8,688 nucleotides of DNA. Origin: Rubrivivax sp. (GTDB taxonomy: Bacteria > Pseudomonadota > Gammaproteobacteria > Burkholderiales > Burkholderiaceae_C). The position numbers and the translations under genes are program-made. The notes beneath the pieces are model-generated. The model saw only the letters and a program-made list of their open reading frames with translations. It made no database searches and was not told the DNA's origin. How positions within the stretch are numbered: the first letter of the stretch is position 1; every line of letters starts with the position of its first letter. Shown here one piece after another: positions 1 to 8,688 of this stretch. Location: assembly GCA_027484885.1 (NCBI GenBank), contig JAIXSD010000045.1, positions 1 through 8,688 on the forward strand, read 5' to 3'.

Positions 1-48
1 GGACAGACGTCTGGCTTGTGTGGCCTCAGGGCGCCTCAGTGCCGGGGC
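1..48. other. Non-coding left edge with small repeats
   Basis: This stretch lies downstream of the response-regulator stop codon and no gene is seen in it. It holds a perfect 10-bp palindrome, CAGACGTCTG (4-13), and a 7-bp direct repeat GCCTCAG (23-29 and 33-39) with a 10-bp period. Neither is followed by a T-tract on the minus strand, so I do not call a terminator. The leftward operon may continue past the edge; in related bacteria algR is often followed by hemC, but nothing here shows that. Confidence 0.35.
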
Positions 49-864
49 TCACATGGCCTTGAACAGATGCACATAGGCCCGGCTCACCGGCAGCTCGCGC
101 GCCTGGCCCTTGATGCGAACGAACAAGCGGCTGGCCTCGTCACGCCGCGTGCCGGCCAGGTGGCGCAAATTGATGATGGTGGAGCGGTGCACCTGCCAGA
201 ACTGCTCCGGGTCCAGCTGCTCGGCCAGCTCGATGATGGGCGTGCGGATCAAATGCTCGGCCTCGGCCGTCTGCACCACGGTGTATTTGTCGTCGGCATG
301 GAAGTAAAGCACCTCATCGACCGGGATCTGGTGCATCAGCTCGCCCTGGCCAGCGCGCACATAACGCAGCCGCGCACCTGCACCCGTTGCTGCACCCGCT
401 GCTGCTGTGCCTGCAGCCGCTGAGCCCTCGCCGGCCGACAGGAGCTTTTGCAAAGCACCGGCCAGGCGCGCATCGAGCGGCGGCTCGCTGGCGGCCGCAG
501 CCTCTTGCGCCAGGGCTGCCCTCACCCGTTCCAGGGTGCGGGCCAGGCGCTCGGTCTTCAAGGGCTTGAGCAGATAGTCCAGCGCGGCATGCTCAAACGC
601 CTCGACGGCATACTCGTCGTAGGCGGTGACGAACACCACCCGCGTCTTGCCCTCAATGCCCTGCGCCACCTCCAGGCCGCTCAGCCCCGGCATCTGGATG
701 TCCAGAAAAGCCAGATCCGGCTGCAATTCAGCGATCTGCTCGGCAGCCTCCAGCCCATTGCGGGCCAGGGCCACGATCTCCAGCTCGGGCCAGAGCTGCA
801 GCAGCTGGGTTTTCAAGTACAGAGCCAGATGCGGCTCGTCGTCGGCAATCAGGGCGCGGGTCAT
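49..864 (-). CDS. LytTR-family response regulator (AlgR/LytR type)
   Basis: Cytoplasmic DNA-binding response regulator, 271 aa, and the likely partner of the kinase just upstream. Residues 1-118 form a receiver domain: acidic pocket D8-D9, phospho-acceptor D55 in FLDIQMPG, the switch threonine T80 and the conserved lysine K100 in LLKP. Residues 121-163 are an Ala/Gly-rich, low-complexity linker. Residues 165-270 form a LytTR DNA-binding domain, recognised by the run from RYVRAG through VDEVLYFHADDKYT to FWQVHRSTIINL. Receiver plus LytTR is the AlgR/LytR/AgrA plan. I chose the ATG at 862-864: it begins directly at the usual receiver start (MTRALIADDEP), lies 8 nt past the kinase stop and has a weak GAG 7 nt upstream. 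A TTG at 874-876 would add four residues and overlap the kinase stop. Close kinase-regulator spacing implies one transcript. It resembles AlgR more than AgrA, but orthology cannot be proved here. Confidence 0.93.
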   Translation of the reverse strand: MTRALIADDEPHLALYLKTQLLQLWPELEIVALARNGLEAAEQIAELQPDLAFLDIQMPGLSGLEVAQGIEGKTRVVFVTAYDEYAVEAFEHAALDYLLKPLKTERLARTLERVRAALAQEAAAASEPPLDARLAGALQKLLSAGEGSAAAGTAAAGAATGAGARLRYVRAGQGELMHQIPVDEVLYFHADDKYTVVQTAEAEHLIRTPIIELAEQLDPEQFWQVHRSTIINLRHLAGTRRDEASRLFVRIKGQARELPVSRAYVHLFKAM

Positions 865-872
865 GGTGTCAC

Positions 873-2117
873 TCAAGGCAAAGGAGACGTCGATCCAGCC
901 TCGGGGGCCGAGGGTTCAAGCCAGGGCAGGCTCATCACCGCCAGGGTGCCGACACCGCTCGGATGTTCGGTCAGGGTCAGCGAGGCATTGTCGGGGTAGA
1001 GGGCTTGCAGGCGGGCGCGGATGTTCCCCAGGGCCAGGCCGTGGCCCTTGCTGGCATCCCCGCGCGCGCCGGCGGCCCGGTGTTTGCGGCGCGGTGCGTG
1101 CAGGCCCAGGCCGTCGTCCTCGACCCGCAGCTCCAACCGGCCCGCGCTGACACGCGCCTGCACCCGCACCGTGCCGCCCTCGATCTTGGGCTCCAAGCCG
1201 TGGTGGATGGCGTTTTCGATCAAGGGCTGCAAGAGCAGCGGCGGCAGCACGGCCGAGCGCGCCTGCGCATCGGCCTCGATGCTGAAGTTCAGGCGCTCGG
1301 CCATGCGGATCTGCAGCAGCTGCAGATAGCTCTGCGCCATGTCCAGCTCCAGGCCCACGCTGCTGTCCGGCCCGCGCAGCTGACCCAGGCTGGCACGCAA
1401 GTAATCGGTGAAGGCCTCCAACATCTGCTTGGCCCGGGGCGTGTCATGGTCGATCAGGCTCTGCACATTGGCCAGGGTGTTGAACAGGAAATGCGGCTCG
1501 ATCTGCGCCTGCAGCAGGCGCAGCTGCGCCTCGGTCGCCTGCAGGCGCAGGCGGTTGCGCTGCCAGCGATAGCGCACCCACAGGGCCCAGCCGATCGAGA
1601 TCGCGGTCGAGATCAAGAGGAACTTGCTGATGCCGCGCAGGCTCTCAAATGCCTCGATGCGCACCTCGGTGTGGGCCACCCAGGACAGCAGGGGCTGGCC
1701 GAGCAGCATGCCGATCACCGTGCCCAGCACCGGGATGGCGGTGAAAAACACACCCGAGGGCCAGCTGGGCTTGCAGGTCAGGCGCTCGATCACCGACCGC
1801 GGCAGCAAGGCGCCCGAGAGCGCGAACAGGCCGTGGATGCAGCTGGCGATCAAGATGCCCAGCAACCAGGACAGCCACCAGGCCTTGAAGCTTGGCCACT
1901 GGCCGCGCAGCCCGGCTTCCAGCAGCATGAAAAAGGTCGGGAAAGCCAGGCCCACCAACAAGGTCAGCAGCGCGCGCGCCCAGAATGGGGTGTCACGGGC
2001 GTGCCCGAAGCGGAAGTACTGCTGCCAGCTGCGCCGCATGATGGCGGCAAAAGCCAGCAAAGGAGACGGCGGTGCGGACTCTGGAGACCGGGGCGTGGAC
2101 GGTGTGTGGGCGGACAT
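873..2117 (-). CDS. LytS/AlgZ-type membrane sensor histidine kinase
   Basis: Inner-membrane sensor kinase, 414 aa, expected to autophosphorylate on His and pass phosphate to the neighbouring LytTR regulator. The N-terminus is Pro/Ser-rich (1-20). Four hydrophobic stretches follow, at about 47-67, 82-104, 124-145 and 163-182, with only short loops, so signals are probably sensed in or near the membrane. The His_kinase domain carries LQAQIEPHFLFNTL with phospho-acceptor H209, typical of the LytS/AlgZ (FimS) class. The ATPase domain has the N-box (LLQPLIENAIHHGL, E301/N302), the D-box (VEDDGLGL, D334-D335) and the G-box (GHGLALGNIRARL, from G358). Between the last two lies a basic, Gly/Ala-rich lid at about 341-357. 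All key residues are present, so it looks active. The ATG at 2115-2117 has no visible Shine-Dalgarno sequence; an internal ATG (M27, 2037-2039) is possible. The gene is divergent from the algC-like gene. Confidence 0.93.
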   Translation of the reverse strand: MSAHTPSTPRSPESAPPSPLLAFAAIMRRSWQQYFRFGHARDTPFWARALLTLLVGLAFPTFFMLLEAGLRGQWPSFKAWWLSWLLGILIASCIHGLFALSGALLPRSVIERLTCKPSWPSGVFFTAIPVLGTVIGMLLGQPLLSWVAHTEVRIEAFESLRGISKFLLISTAISIGWALWVRYRWQRNRLRLQATEAQLRLLQAQIEPHFLFNTLANVQSLIDHDTPRAKQMLEAFTDYLRASLGQLRGPDSSVGLELDMAQSYLQLLQIRMAERLNFSIEADAQARSAVLPPLLLQPLIENAIHHGLEPKIEGGTVRVQARVSAGRLELRVEDDGLGLHAPRRKHRAAGARGDASKGHGLALGNIRARLQALYPDNASLTLTEHPSGVGTLAVMSLPWLEPSAPEAGSTSPLP

Positions 2118-2125
2118 GGCGCAGA

Positions 2126-2131
2126 AGCATA
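2126..2131 (-). promoter_or_regulatory. Weak candidate -10 element for the kinase operon
   Basis: Read on the minus strand this is TATGCT, matching the sigma70 -10 consensus at 4 of 6 positions, only 8 nt before the kinase ATG. A canonical -10 here would start transcription about 2 nt before the ATG, giving a nearly leaderless message, which fits the lack of a ribosome binding site. No good -35 hexamer is seen at 16-18 nt spacing. It may be chance. Confidence 0.25.
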
Positions 2132-2181
2132 AGGTCTGAAAGCGGACGCCAGCCTAAGGCCCGGCCCAGTCCATCAGGCCC

Positions 2182-2218
2182 GCCTGGGCGACGAATCGAC
2201 AGCCCGGGCGACCGACGG
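2182..2218 (-). promoter_or_regulatory. Tandem direct repeat, candidate LytTR/AlgR operator
   Basis: On the minus strand CCGTCGGTCGCCCGGGC (2218-2202) is followed by CGATTCGTCGCCCAGGC (2198-2182). The two agree at 12 of 17 positions with a 20-bp period, about two helical turns. The first nine bases of each copy match the known AlgR core CCGTTCGTC at 7 of 9. LytTR regulators usually bind paired 9-bp direct repeats spaced 12-13 bp apart (period 21-22), so the geometry is close but not exact. The first copy also includes an 11-bp inverted repeat, GACCG-A-CGGTC (2210-2220, plus strand). It lies between the divergent kinase and algC-like genes, upstream of both candidate promoters. The operator role is inferred. 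Confidence 0.35.
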
Positions 2219-2258
2219 TCATGCAGGCGCGCCAACAAAGCGCGCGCGCTGCCGAAAA

Positions 2259-2281
2259 GCGTCACGGCGCTTGCCTACAAT
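2259..2281 (+). promoter_or_regulatory. algC: Candidate promoter of the algC-waaA operon
   Basis: TACAAT at 2276-2281 matches the sigma70 -10 box at 5 of 6 positions, in the context GCTTGCCTACAATCC. No good TTGACA-like -35 is visible 16-18 nt upstream (that area reads CCGAAAAG), so it may need an activator. Transcription from here would start near 2288 and give a leader of about 90 nt. The element GCGTCA-N8-GCCTACAAT recurs in similar form before the GGDEF-EAL gene. Confidence 0.5.
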
Positions 2282-2310
2282 CCGCCCTCTCTGTTCCGCC
2301 GCAAGATCGG

Positions 2311-2332
2311 CCCCGCGCAGCAGCGCTCGGGG
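2311..2332 (+). other. Hairpin in the algC leader
   Basis: CCCCGCGC (2311-2318) can pair with GCTCGGGG (2325-2332) around a 6-nt loop: five outer pairs, one C-T mismatch and two inner pairs. It falls inside the predicted algC leader, about 46 nt before the start codon, and has no T-tract, so it is not a terminator. It could affect message stability, or be a by-product of high GC. Confidence 0.25.
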
Positions 2333-2365
2333 TGATGTCGCGACCGAATACATGAACTCACCAAC

Positions 2366-2373
2366 AAGGAAAG
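2366..2373 (+). promoter_or_regulatory. algC: Ribosome binding site that sets the algC start
   Basis: AAGGAAAG, with its AAGGA core at 2366-2370, sits 8 nt before the ATG at 2379-2381. It is the only good Shine-Dalgarno near the start of this reading frame and supports the ATG at 2379. The frame is open further upstream, to a TTG at 2271, but that TTG lies in the promoter region. Confidence 0.8.
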
Positions 2374-2378
2374 CACAC

Positions 2379-3767
2379 ATGCAAGTTCAGGCGTCCATCT
2401 TCAAGGCCTATGACATCCGCGGCGTCGTCGGCACCTCCTTGAACGAAGACCTGGCCGAACATCTGGGCCGCGCCTTCGGCACCGAGGCGCGCAAGCTGGG
2501 CGAGAAAGCCGTGGCCGTGGGCCGTGACGGCCGCCTCTCCGGCCCCAGCCTGGTGGCCGCCCTGATCCGTGGCCTGCAGTCCACCGGTCTCGATGTGGTG
2601 GACCTGGGCGCTGTCACCACGCCCATGCTGTACTACGTGGCAGCCACCCGCAGCAAGCATGGCTGCAGCTCCGGCATCATGGTCACCGGCAGCCACAACC
2701 CCAAGGATTACAACGGCTTCAAGATGGTGCTCAAGGGCGCTGCCGTCTATGGCGAGCAGATTCAGGGCCTGCGCCGCCGCATCGAGGCCGAGGACTACAC
2801 CGTCGGCCAGGGCCGGGTCGGCCAGATGGACATCATCCCCGAGTACAGCCACCGCATCGTGCGCGACGCCAAACTCAAGCGCCCGATGAAGATCGTGGTC
2901 GATTCGGGCAACGGCATCCCCGGTGCCTCGGCCCCGGCCATCCTGCGCGCCCTGGGCTGCGAGGTGATCGACATCTACTCCAAGGTCGATGGCGACTTCC
3001 CCAACCACCACCCCGATCCCTCGCGCCCGGAAAACCTCGAAGACCTGAAGCGCGTCGTCCACGCCACCGATGCCGAACTGGGCCTGGCCTTTGACGGCGA
3101 CGGCGACCGCCTGGGCGTGGTCACCAAGGACGGCACCATGATCATGCCGGACCGCCAGATCATGCTCTTCGCCGCCGAAATCCTCGGCCGCAAGCCCGGC
3201 TCCGAGATCATCTTCGACGTCAAGTGCACCCAGCGCCTGGCACCCTGGATCCGCGAGCACGGCGGCCGCCCGCTGATGTGGATGACCGGCCATTCCCTGG
3301 CCAAGGCCAAGCTCAAGGAAACCGGCGCGCCGCTGGCTGGCGAGCTCTCCGGCCACATCTTCTTCAAGGACCGCTGGTACGGTTTTGACGACGCCATGTA
3401 CACGGCCGCCCGCCTGCTGGAGATCCTGTCCAAGGTGGCCGACCCCAGCGCCGTGCTGAACGGCCTGCCCAACAGCTTCAACACCCCCGAGATCAATGTG
3501 CCTTGCGCCGAAGGCGAGCACCACGAGGTGGTCAAGAAACTGCTGGAAGTGGCCGAGTTCCCCGGCGCCAAGGAGATCGTCACCATCGACGGCCTGCGCG
3601 TGGAGTATGAAGACGGCTTCGGCCTGGTTCGCCCCAGCAACACCACGCCGGTGCTGGTGCTGCGCTTCGAAGGCCAAACGCCCGAAGCCCTGGCCCGCAT
3701 CGAGCATGACGTGCTGGCCCAGCTCAAGCGCGTCAAGCCCGACGCCACCTTCGCCGCCGGCCATTGA
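2379..3767 (+). CDS. algC: Phosphomannomutase/phosphoglucomutase (AlgC type)
   Basis: Cytoplasmic enzyme of the alpha-D-phosphohexomutase family, 462 aa against 463 for P. aeruginosa AlgC. It interconverts mannose-6-P with mannose-1-P and glucose-6-P with glucose-1-P, feeding GDP-mannose and UDP-glucose/dTDP-sugar routes for exopolysaccharide and LPS. Signatures in order: FKAYDIRGVVG near the N-terminus (R14); catalytic phosphoserine S105 in MVTGSHNPKDYNGFKM; metal-binding DGDGDR (D239, D241, D243); MTGHSLAKAK; the sugar-specificity loop GELSGH (E322, S324, H326), which in AlgC permits both sugars; and the C-terminal phosphate-binding loop RPSNTTPVLVLRFE (R418-T423). All catalytic residues are present. 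The start is fixed by the AAGGA site 8 nt upstream and by alignment with AlgC. Its stop codon overlaps or closely abuts the waaA start, so the two are probably co-transcribed. An annotation as manB or pgm would mean the same enzyme. Confidence 0.96.
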   Translation: MQVQASIFKAYDIRGVVGTSLNEDLAEHLGRAFGTEARKLGEKAVAVGRDGRLSGPSLVAALIRGLQSTGLDVVDLGAVTTPMLYYVAATRSKHGCSSGIMVTGSHNPKDYNGFKMVLKGAAVYGEQIQGLRRRIEAEDYTVGQGRVGQMDIIPEYSHRIVRDAKLKRPMKIVVDSGNGIPGASAPAILRALGCEVIDIYSKVDGDFPNHHPDPSRPENLEDLKRVVHATDAELGLAFDGDGDRLGVVTKDGTMIMPDRQIMLFAAEILGRKPGSEIIFDVKCTQRLAPWIREHGGRPLMWMTGHSLAKAKLKETGAPLAGELSGHIFFKDRWYGFDDAMYTAARLLEILSKVADPSAVLNGLPNSFNTPEINVPCAEGEHHEVVKKLLEVAEFPGAKEIVTIDGLRVEYEDGFGLVRPSNTTPVLVLRFEGQTPEALARIEHDVLAQLKRVKPDATFAAGH

Positions 3768-5116
3768 CCCAGGGTCTGCGTCCCGCCGAGGCTGCGCGCT
3801 TGGAATCCACCCTGGCTGAGCGCCTGGCACTGTGGCTCTACGGCGGCGTGATGCGCCTGCTCACGCCGGCCTACTTGCTGCGCCTGTGGCTGCGTGGCAG
3901 GGCCGAGCCCCTGTACCGGCGCTTTCTGCGCCAGCGCTTGGGCATCTACCCGGCCCATGAACATCCCCGACCCGGCTGGGTCTGGGTGCATGCCGTTTCG
4001 CTGGGCGAAACCCGGGCGGCCGCGGCCCTGATCGACGCCCTGCGCCGCGCCCAGCCGGGGCTGCGCCTGCTGCTCAGCCACAGCACGGCCACCGGCCGCG
4101 AGGCCGGTGTCGAGCTGCTGCGCAACGGCGACGCCCAGGTCTGGCTGCCGTTTGACACGCCCGGCGCAGTGCGCCGCTTTCTGGCCCATTGGCAGCCCGG
4201 CGTGGGCGTGCTGATGGAAACCGAAATCTGGCCCTGCCTGCAGGCCGAAGCCGCGCGCCGCGGCCTGCCCATGGTGCTGGCCAATGCCCGGCTGTCGGCC
4301 CGCAGCCAGCGGCGCGGCGAACGCCTGCGCGCCCTGCTCCACCCGGCCGCCCAGCGCCTGAACCTGGCCCTGGCACAGACCGAGGCCGATGCTGAGCGCC
4401 TGCGCGCCAGCGGCGCGCCGCGCGTGCAGGTGGCCGGCAATCTCAAGTTCGACATGTCGGTGGATGCTGGTCTGCTGGCCCGCGGCCAGGCCTGGCGCGC
4501 GGCCCTGGGTCGGCCGGTGATTCTGGCCGCCGTCACCCGCGAGGGTGAAGAGGCGCTGCTGCTGAAAGCCTGGCAGTCCCAAACCGCCGCAGCGGATGCG
4601 CCCACGCGCCCCCTGCTGCTGATCGTGCCCCGCCACCCGCAACGCTTTGACGAGGTGACCCAACTCATCGGCAGCGCCGGCCTCCGCGTGGCACGGCGCA
4701 GCCAGTGGGCCGAAACGCCCGAGCCCGAGGCCCTGGCGGCCGATGCCTGGCTGGGTGACTCCATGCGCGAGATGGCGCTGTACTACGGCCTGGCCCATGT
4801 GGCCCTGCTCGGCGGCAGCTTCGCGCCCCTGGGCGGCCAGAACCTGATCGAGGCCGCAGCCTGCGGCTGCCCCTTGCTGATGGGCCCGCACACCTTCAAT
4901 TTCGCTCAGGCGGCCGAGCTGGCCGAAGCGGCCGGTGCGGCGCAGCGCGTGAGCGATCTGGACCAGGCCCTGGACGCTGCCCTGCGCCTGTGCCAGCAAC
5001 CCGCGCAGGCCGCCGACATGCGCGCTCGCGCCCTGGTCTTCGCCAGCAGCCACCGTGGTGCCGCAGCCCGCATGGCCGCCGACATCCTGTCGCTGGAACC
5101 AGCACATCCGGCCTGA
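3764..5116 (+). CDS. waaA: 3-deoxy-D-manno-octulosonic acid (Kdo) transferase
   Basis: Membrane-associated GT-B glycosyltransferase (family GT30), 450 aa, that moves Kdo from CMP-Kdo to the lipid A precursor, the first step of the LPS core. A hydrophobic N-terminal segment (about 21-43) is the usual membrane anchor. The acceptor-side half has WVHAVSLGET with probable catalytic base E82, WLPFDTPGAVRRFL and METEIWPCL. The donor-side half has GNLKFD (K228), TREGEE, LLLIVPRHPQRF (R290) and the diagnostic LLGGSFAPLGGQNLIEAAACGCPLLMGPHTFNF-type region (349-380). This full set leaves little doubt about function. Whether it adds one or two Kdo cannot be read from sequence. The start is uncertain: TTG at 3764 overlaps the algC stop as TTGA but has no ribosome binding site; TTG at 3800, with GAGG 8 nt upstream, gives 438 aa and begins just before the anchor, as is usual. 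Residue numbers here count from 3764. Confidence 0.95.
   Translation: MTQGLRPAEAARLESTLAERLALWLYGGVMRLLTPAYLLRLWLRGRAEPLYRRFLRQRLGIYPAHEHPRPGWVWVHAVSLGETRAAAALIDALRRAQPGLRLLLSHSTATGREAGVELLRNGDAQVWLPFDTPGAVRRFLAHWQPGVGVLMETEIWPCLQAEAARRGLPMVLANARLSARSQRRGERLRALLHPAAQRLNLALAQTEADAERLRASGAPRVQVAGNLKFDMSVDAGLLARGQAWRAALGRPVILAAVTREGEEALLLKAWQSQTAAADAPTRPLLLIVPRHPQRFDEVTQLIGSAGLRVARRSQWAETPEPEALAADAWLGDSMREMALYYGLAHVALLGGSFAPLGGQNLIEAAACGCPLLMGPHTFNFAQAAELAEAAGAAQRVSDLDQALDAALRLCQQPAQAADMRARALVFASSHRGAAARMAADILSLEPAHPA
3788..3802 (+). promoter_or_regulatory. waaA: Alternative waaA ribosome binding site and start
   Basis: GAGG at 3788-3791 lies 8 nt before an in-frame TTG at 3800-3802. This start would remove 12 residues and give a protein beginning LESTLAERLALWLY, which suits the usual WaaA N-terminus. 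The earlier TTG at 3764 has no such motif. The gap from the algC stop would then be 32 nt. Confidence 0.4.
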
Positions 5117-5124
5117 AGCTCCCT

Positions 5125-5155
5125 CCGCCCAGCCTCGGACGAAGGGCTCGGGCGG
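5125..5155 (+). terminator. Hairpin after waaA, possible terminator without T-tract
   Basis: CCGCCC (5125-5130) pairs with GGGCGG (5150-5155). The inner bases AGCC (5131-5134) and GGCT (5145-5148) extend the stem to about ten pairs, with C5149 bulged and a loop of roughly ten nucleotides. It begins 8 nt after the waaA stop. The following bases (CAAAGGTCTAGG) contain no T-run, so it is not a classical intrinsic terminator. It may protect the 3' end or assist Rho-dependent termination. Confidence 0.4.
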
Positions 5156-5224
5156 CAAAGGTCTAGGTCAGCATCTGTGCAAGCCTACGCAGACTCTGGC
5201 GAGCACCTGCGTTTCGTCATGCCG

Positions 5225-5248
5225 GCGTCAGCCGCTTTGGCCTACATT
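5225..5248 (+). promoter_or_regulatory. Candidate promoter of the GGDEF-EAL gene
   Basis: TACATT at 5243-5248 matches the -10 box at 4 of 6 positions and lies 56 nt before the ATG. The block GCGTCA-N9-GCCTACATT (5225-5248) closely parallels GCGTCA-N8-GCCTACAAT before the algC-like gene. No good -35 is present at normal spacing. The rest of the 188-bp gap holds the post-waaA hairpin and nothing else I can name. Confidence 0.4.
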
Positions 5249-5293
5249 TGGGGGCCAGACGCGCCCTGGAGCGGCCGTCTTGACGCGGGCGGC

Positions 5294-5300
5294 AAGGGAG
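5294..5300 (+). promoter_or_regulatory. Ribosome binding site of the GGDEF-EAL gene
   Basis: AAGGGAG lies just before the ATG at 5305-5307, with 4 nt between the final G and the ATG. It is a strong purine-rich match and supports this start over the internal ATG at 5377 (M25). Confidence 0.7.
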
Positions 5301-5304
5301 CACG

Positions 5305-8688
<3,384 letters not shown>

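Noticed and set aside
865..876. Longer response-regulator start at TTG 874-876
   Set aside because: It has no Shine-Dalgarno and adds four residues before the conserved receiver start; the ATG at 862-864 fits better, although coupling through the TTGA overlap cannot be excluded.
963..2132. Plus-strand open frame (389 codons) opposite the histidine kinase
   Set aside because: Gln/Ala/Gly/His-rich translation without motifs; the kinase on the other strand has a complete set of catalytic boxes.
2231..2249. Alternating GC tract (GCGCGCGCG) as a Z-DNA or regulatory element
   Set aside because: Short alternating GC runs are expected at this base composition and nothing else marks it.
2271..2378. 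N-terminal extension of the algC-like protein from a TTG at 2271
   Set aside because: The extension has no counterpart in AlgC, its start overlaps the -10 element TACAAT, and a strong AAGGA site points to the ATG at 2379.
2358..3830. Antisense open frame (490 codons) opposite algC
   Set aside because: Repetitive Gly/Ala/His/Asp composition from reverse-reading GC-rich codons; no recognisable domain.
2975..5158. Very long open frame (727 codons) on the minus strand antisense to algC and waaA
   Set aside because: Its translation is Gly/Gln/Ala/His/Arg-rich with no domain motif, it lies wholly opposite two well-recognised genes, and high GC makes stop codons rare in this frame. A shadow.

Overview
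The window looks like ordinary chromosomal DNA from a high-GC betaproteobacterium, probably a Burkholderiales member near the Rubrivivax/Leptothrix/Roseateles group. This is inferred from the very high third-position GC, an AlgC-type phosphomannomutase/phosphoglucomutase beside waaA, an AlgZ/AlgR-like two-component pair, and the style of the c-di-GMP protein; no rRNA or marker gene confirms it. There is no mobile element, CRISPR array, tRNA/rRNA or prophage-like block. Coding density is about 94%.

Layout. (1) 49-2117, minus strand: a two-gene operon, a four-helix membrane histidine kinase of the LytS/AlgZ type followed 8 nt later by a LytTR response regulator of the AlgR type. (2) 2118-2378: a 261-bp divergent control region with a good promoter and ribosome binding site for the rightward operon, a weak promoter right at the kinase start, a leader hairpin, and a 17-bp imperfect direct repeat of 20-bp period that resembles tandem AlgR/LytTR sites. 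(3) 2379-5116, plus strand: algC-like phosphomannomutase/phosphoglucomutase, overlapping at its stop codon with waaA (Kdo transferase). (4) 5117-5304: a 188-bp gap with a strong hairpin just after waaA and a promoter-like element. (5) 5305-7545, plus strand: a membrane GGDEF-EAL protein with an extracytoplasmic sensor region and both catalytic signatures intact. (6) 7537-8688, minus strand: the C-terminal part of ligA (NAD-dependent DNA ligase), running off the right edge and overlapping the GGDEF-EAL gene tail to tail by 9 bp.

How the genes may work together. AlgC-type enzymes supply mannose-1-P and glucose-1-P for exopolysaccharide and LPS core; WaaA adds Kdo to lipid A. A GGDEF-EAL protein sets c-di-GMP, which commonly controls exopolysaccharide and attachment. 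In Pseudomonas aeruginosa AlgR controls algC, although the genes are not adjacent there. Here an AlgZR-like pair sits divergently next to the algC homologue, with a repeat resembling the AlgR site between them. That suggests local control of envelope-sugar supply, an inference that needs binding data. I found no convincing undescribed system. The best leads are the divergent control region, the shared promoter-like motif before algC and the GGDEF-EAL gene, and an unusual insertion in the EAL domain.
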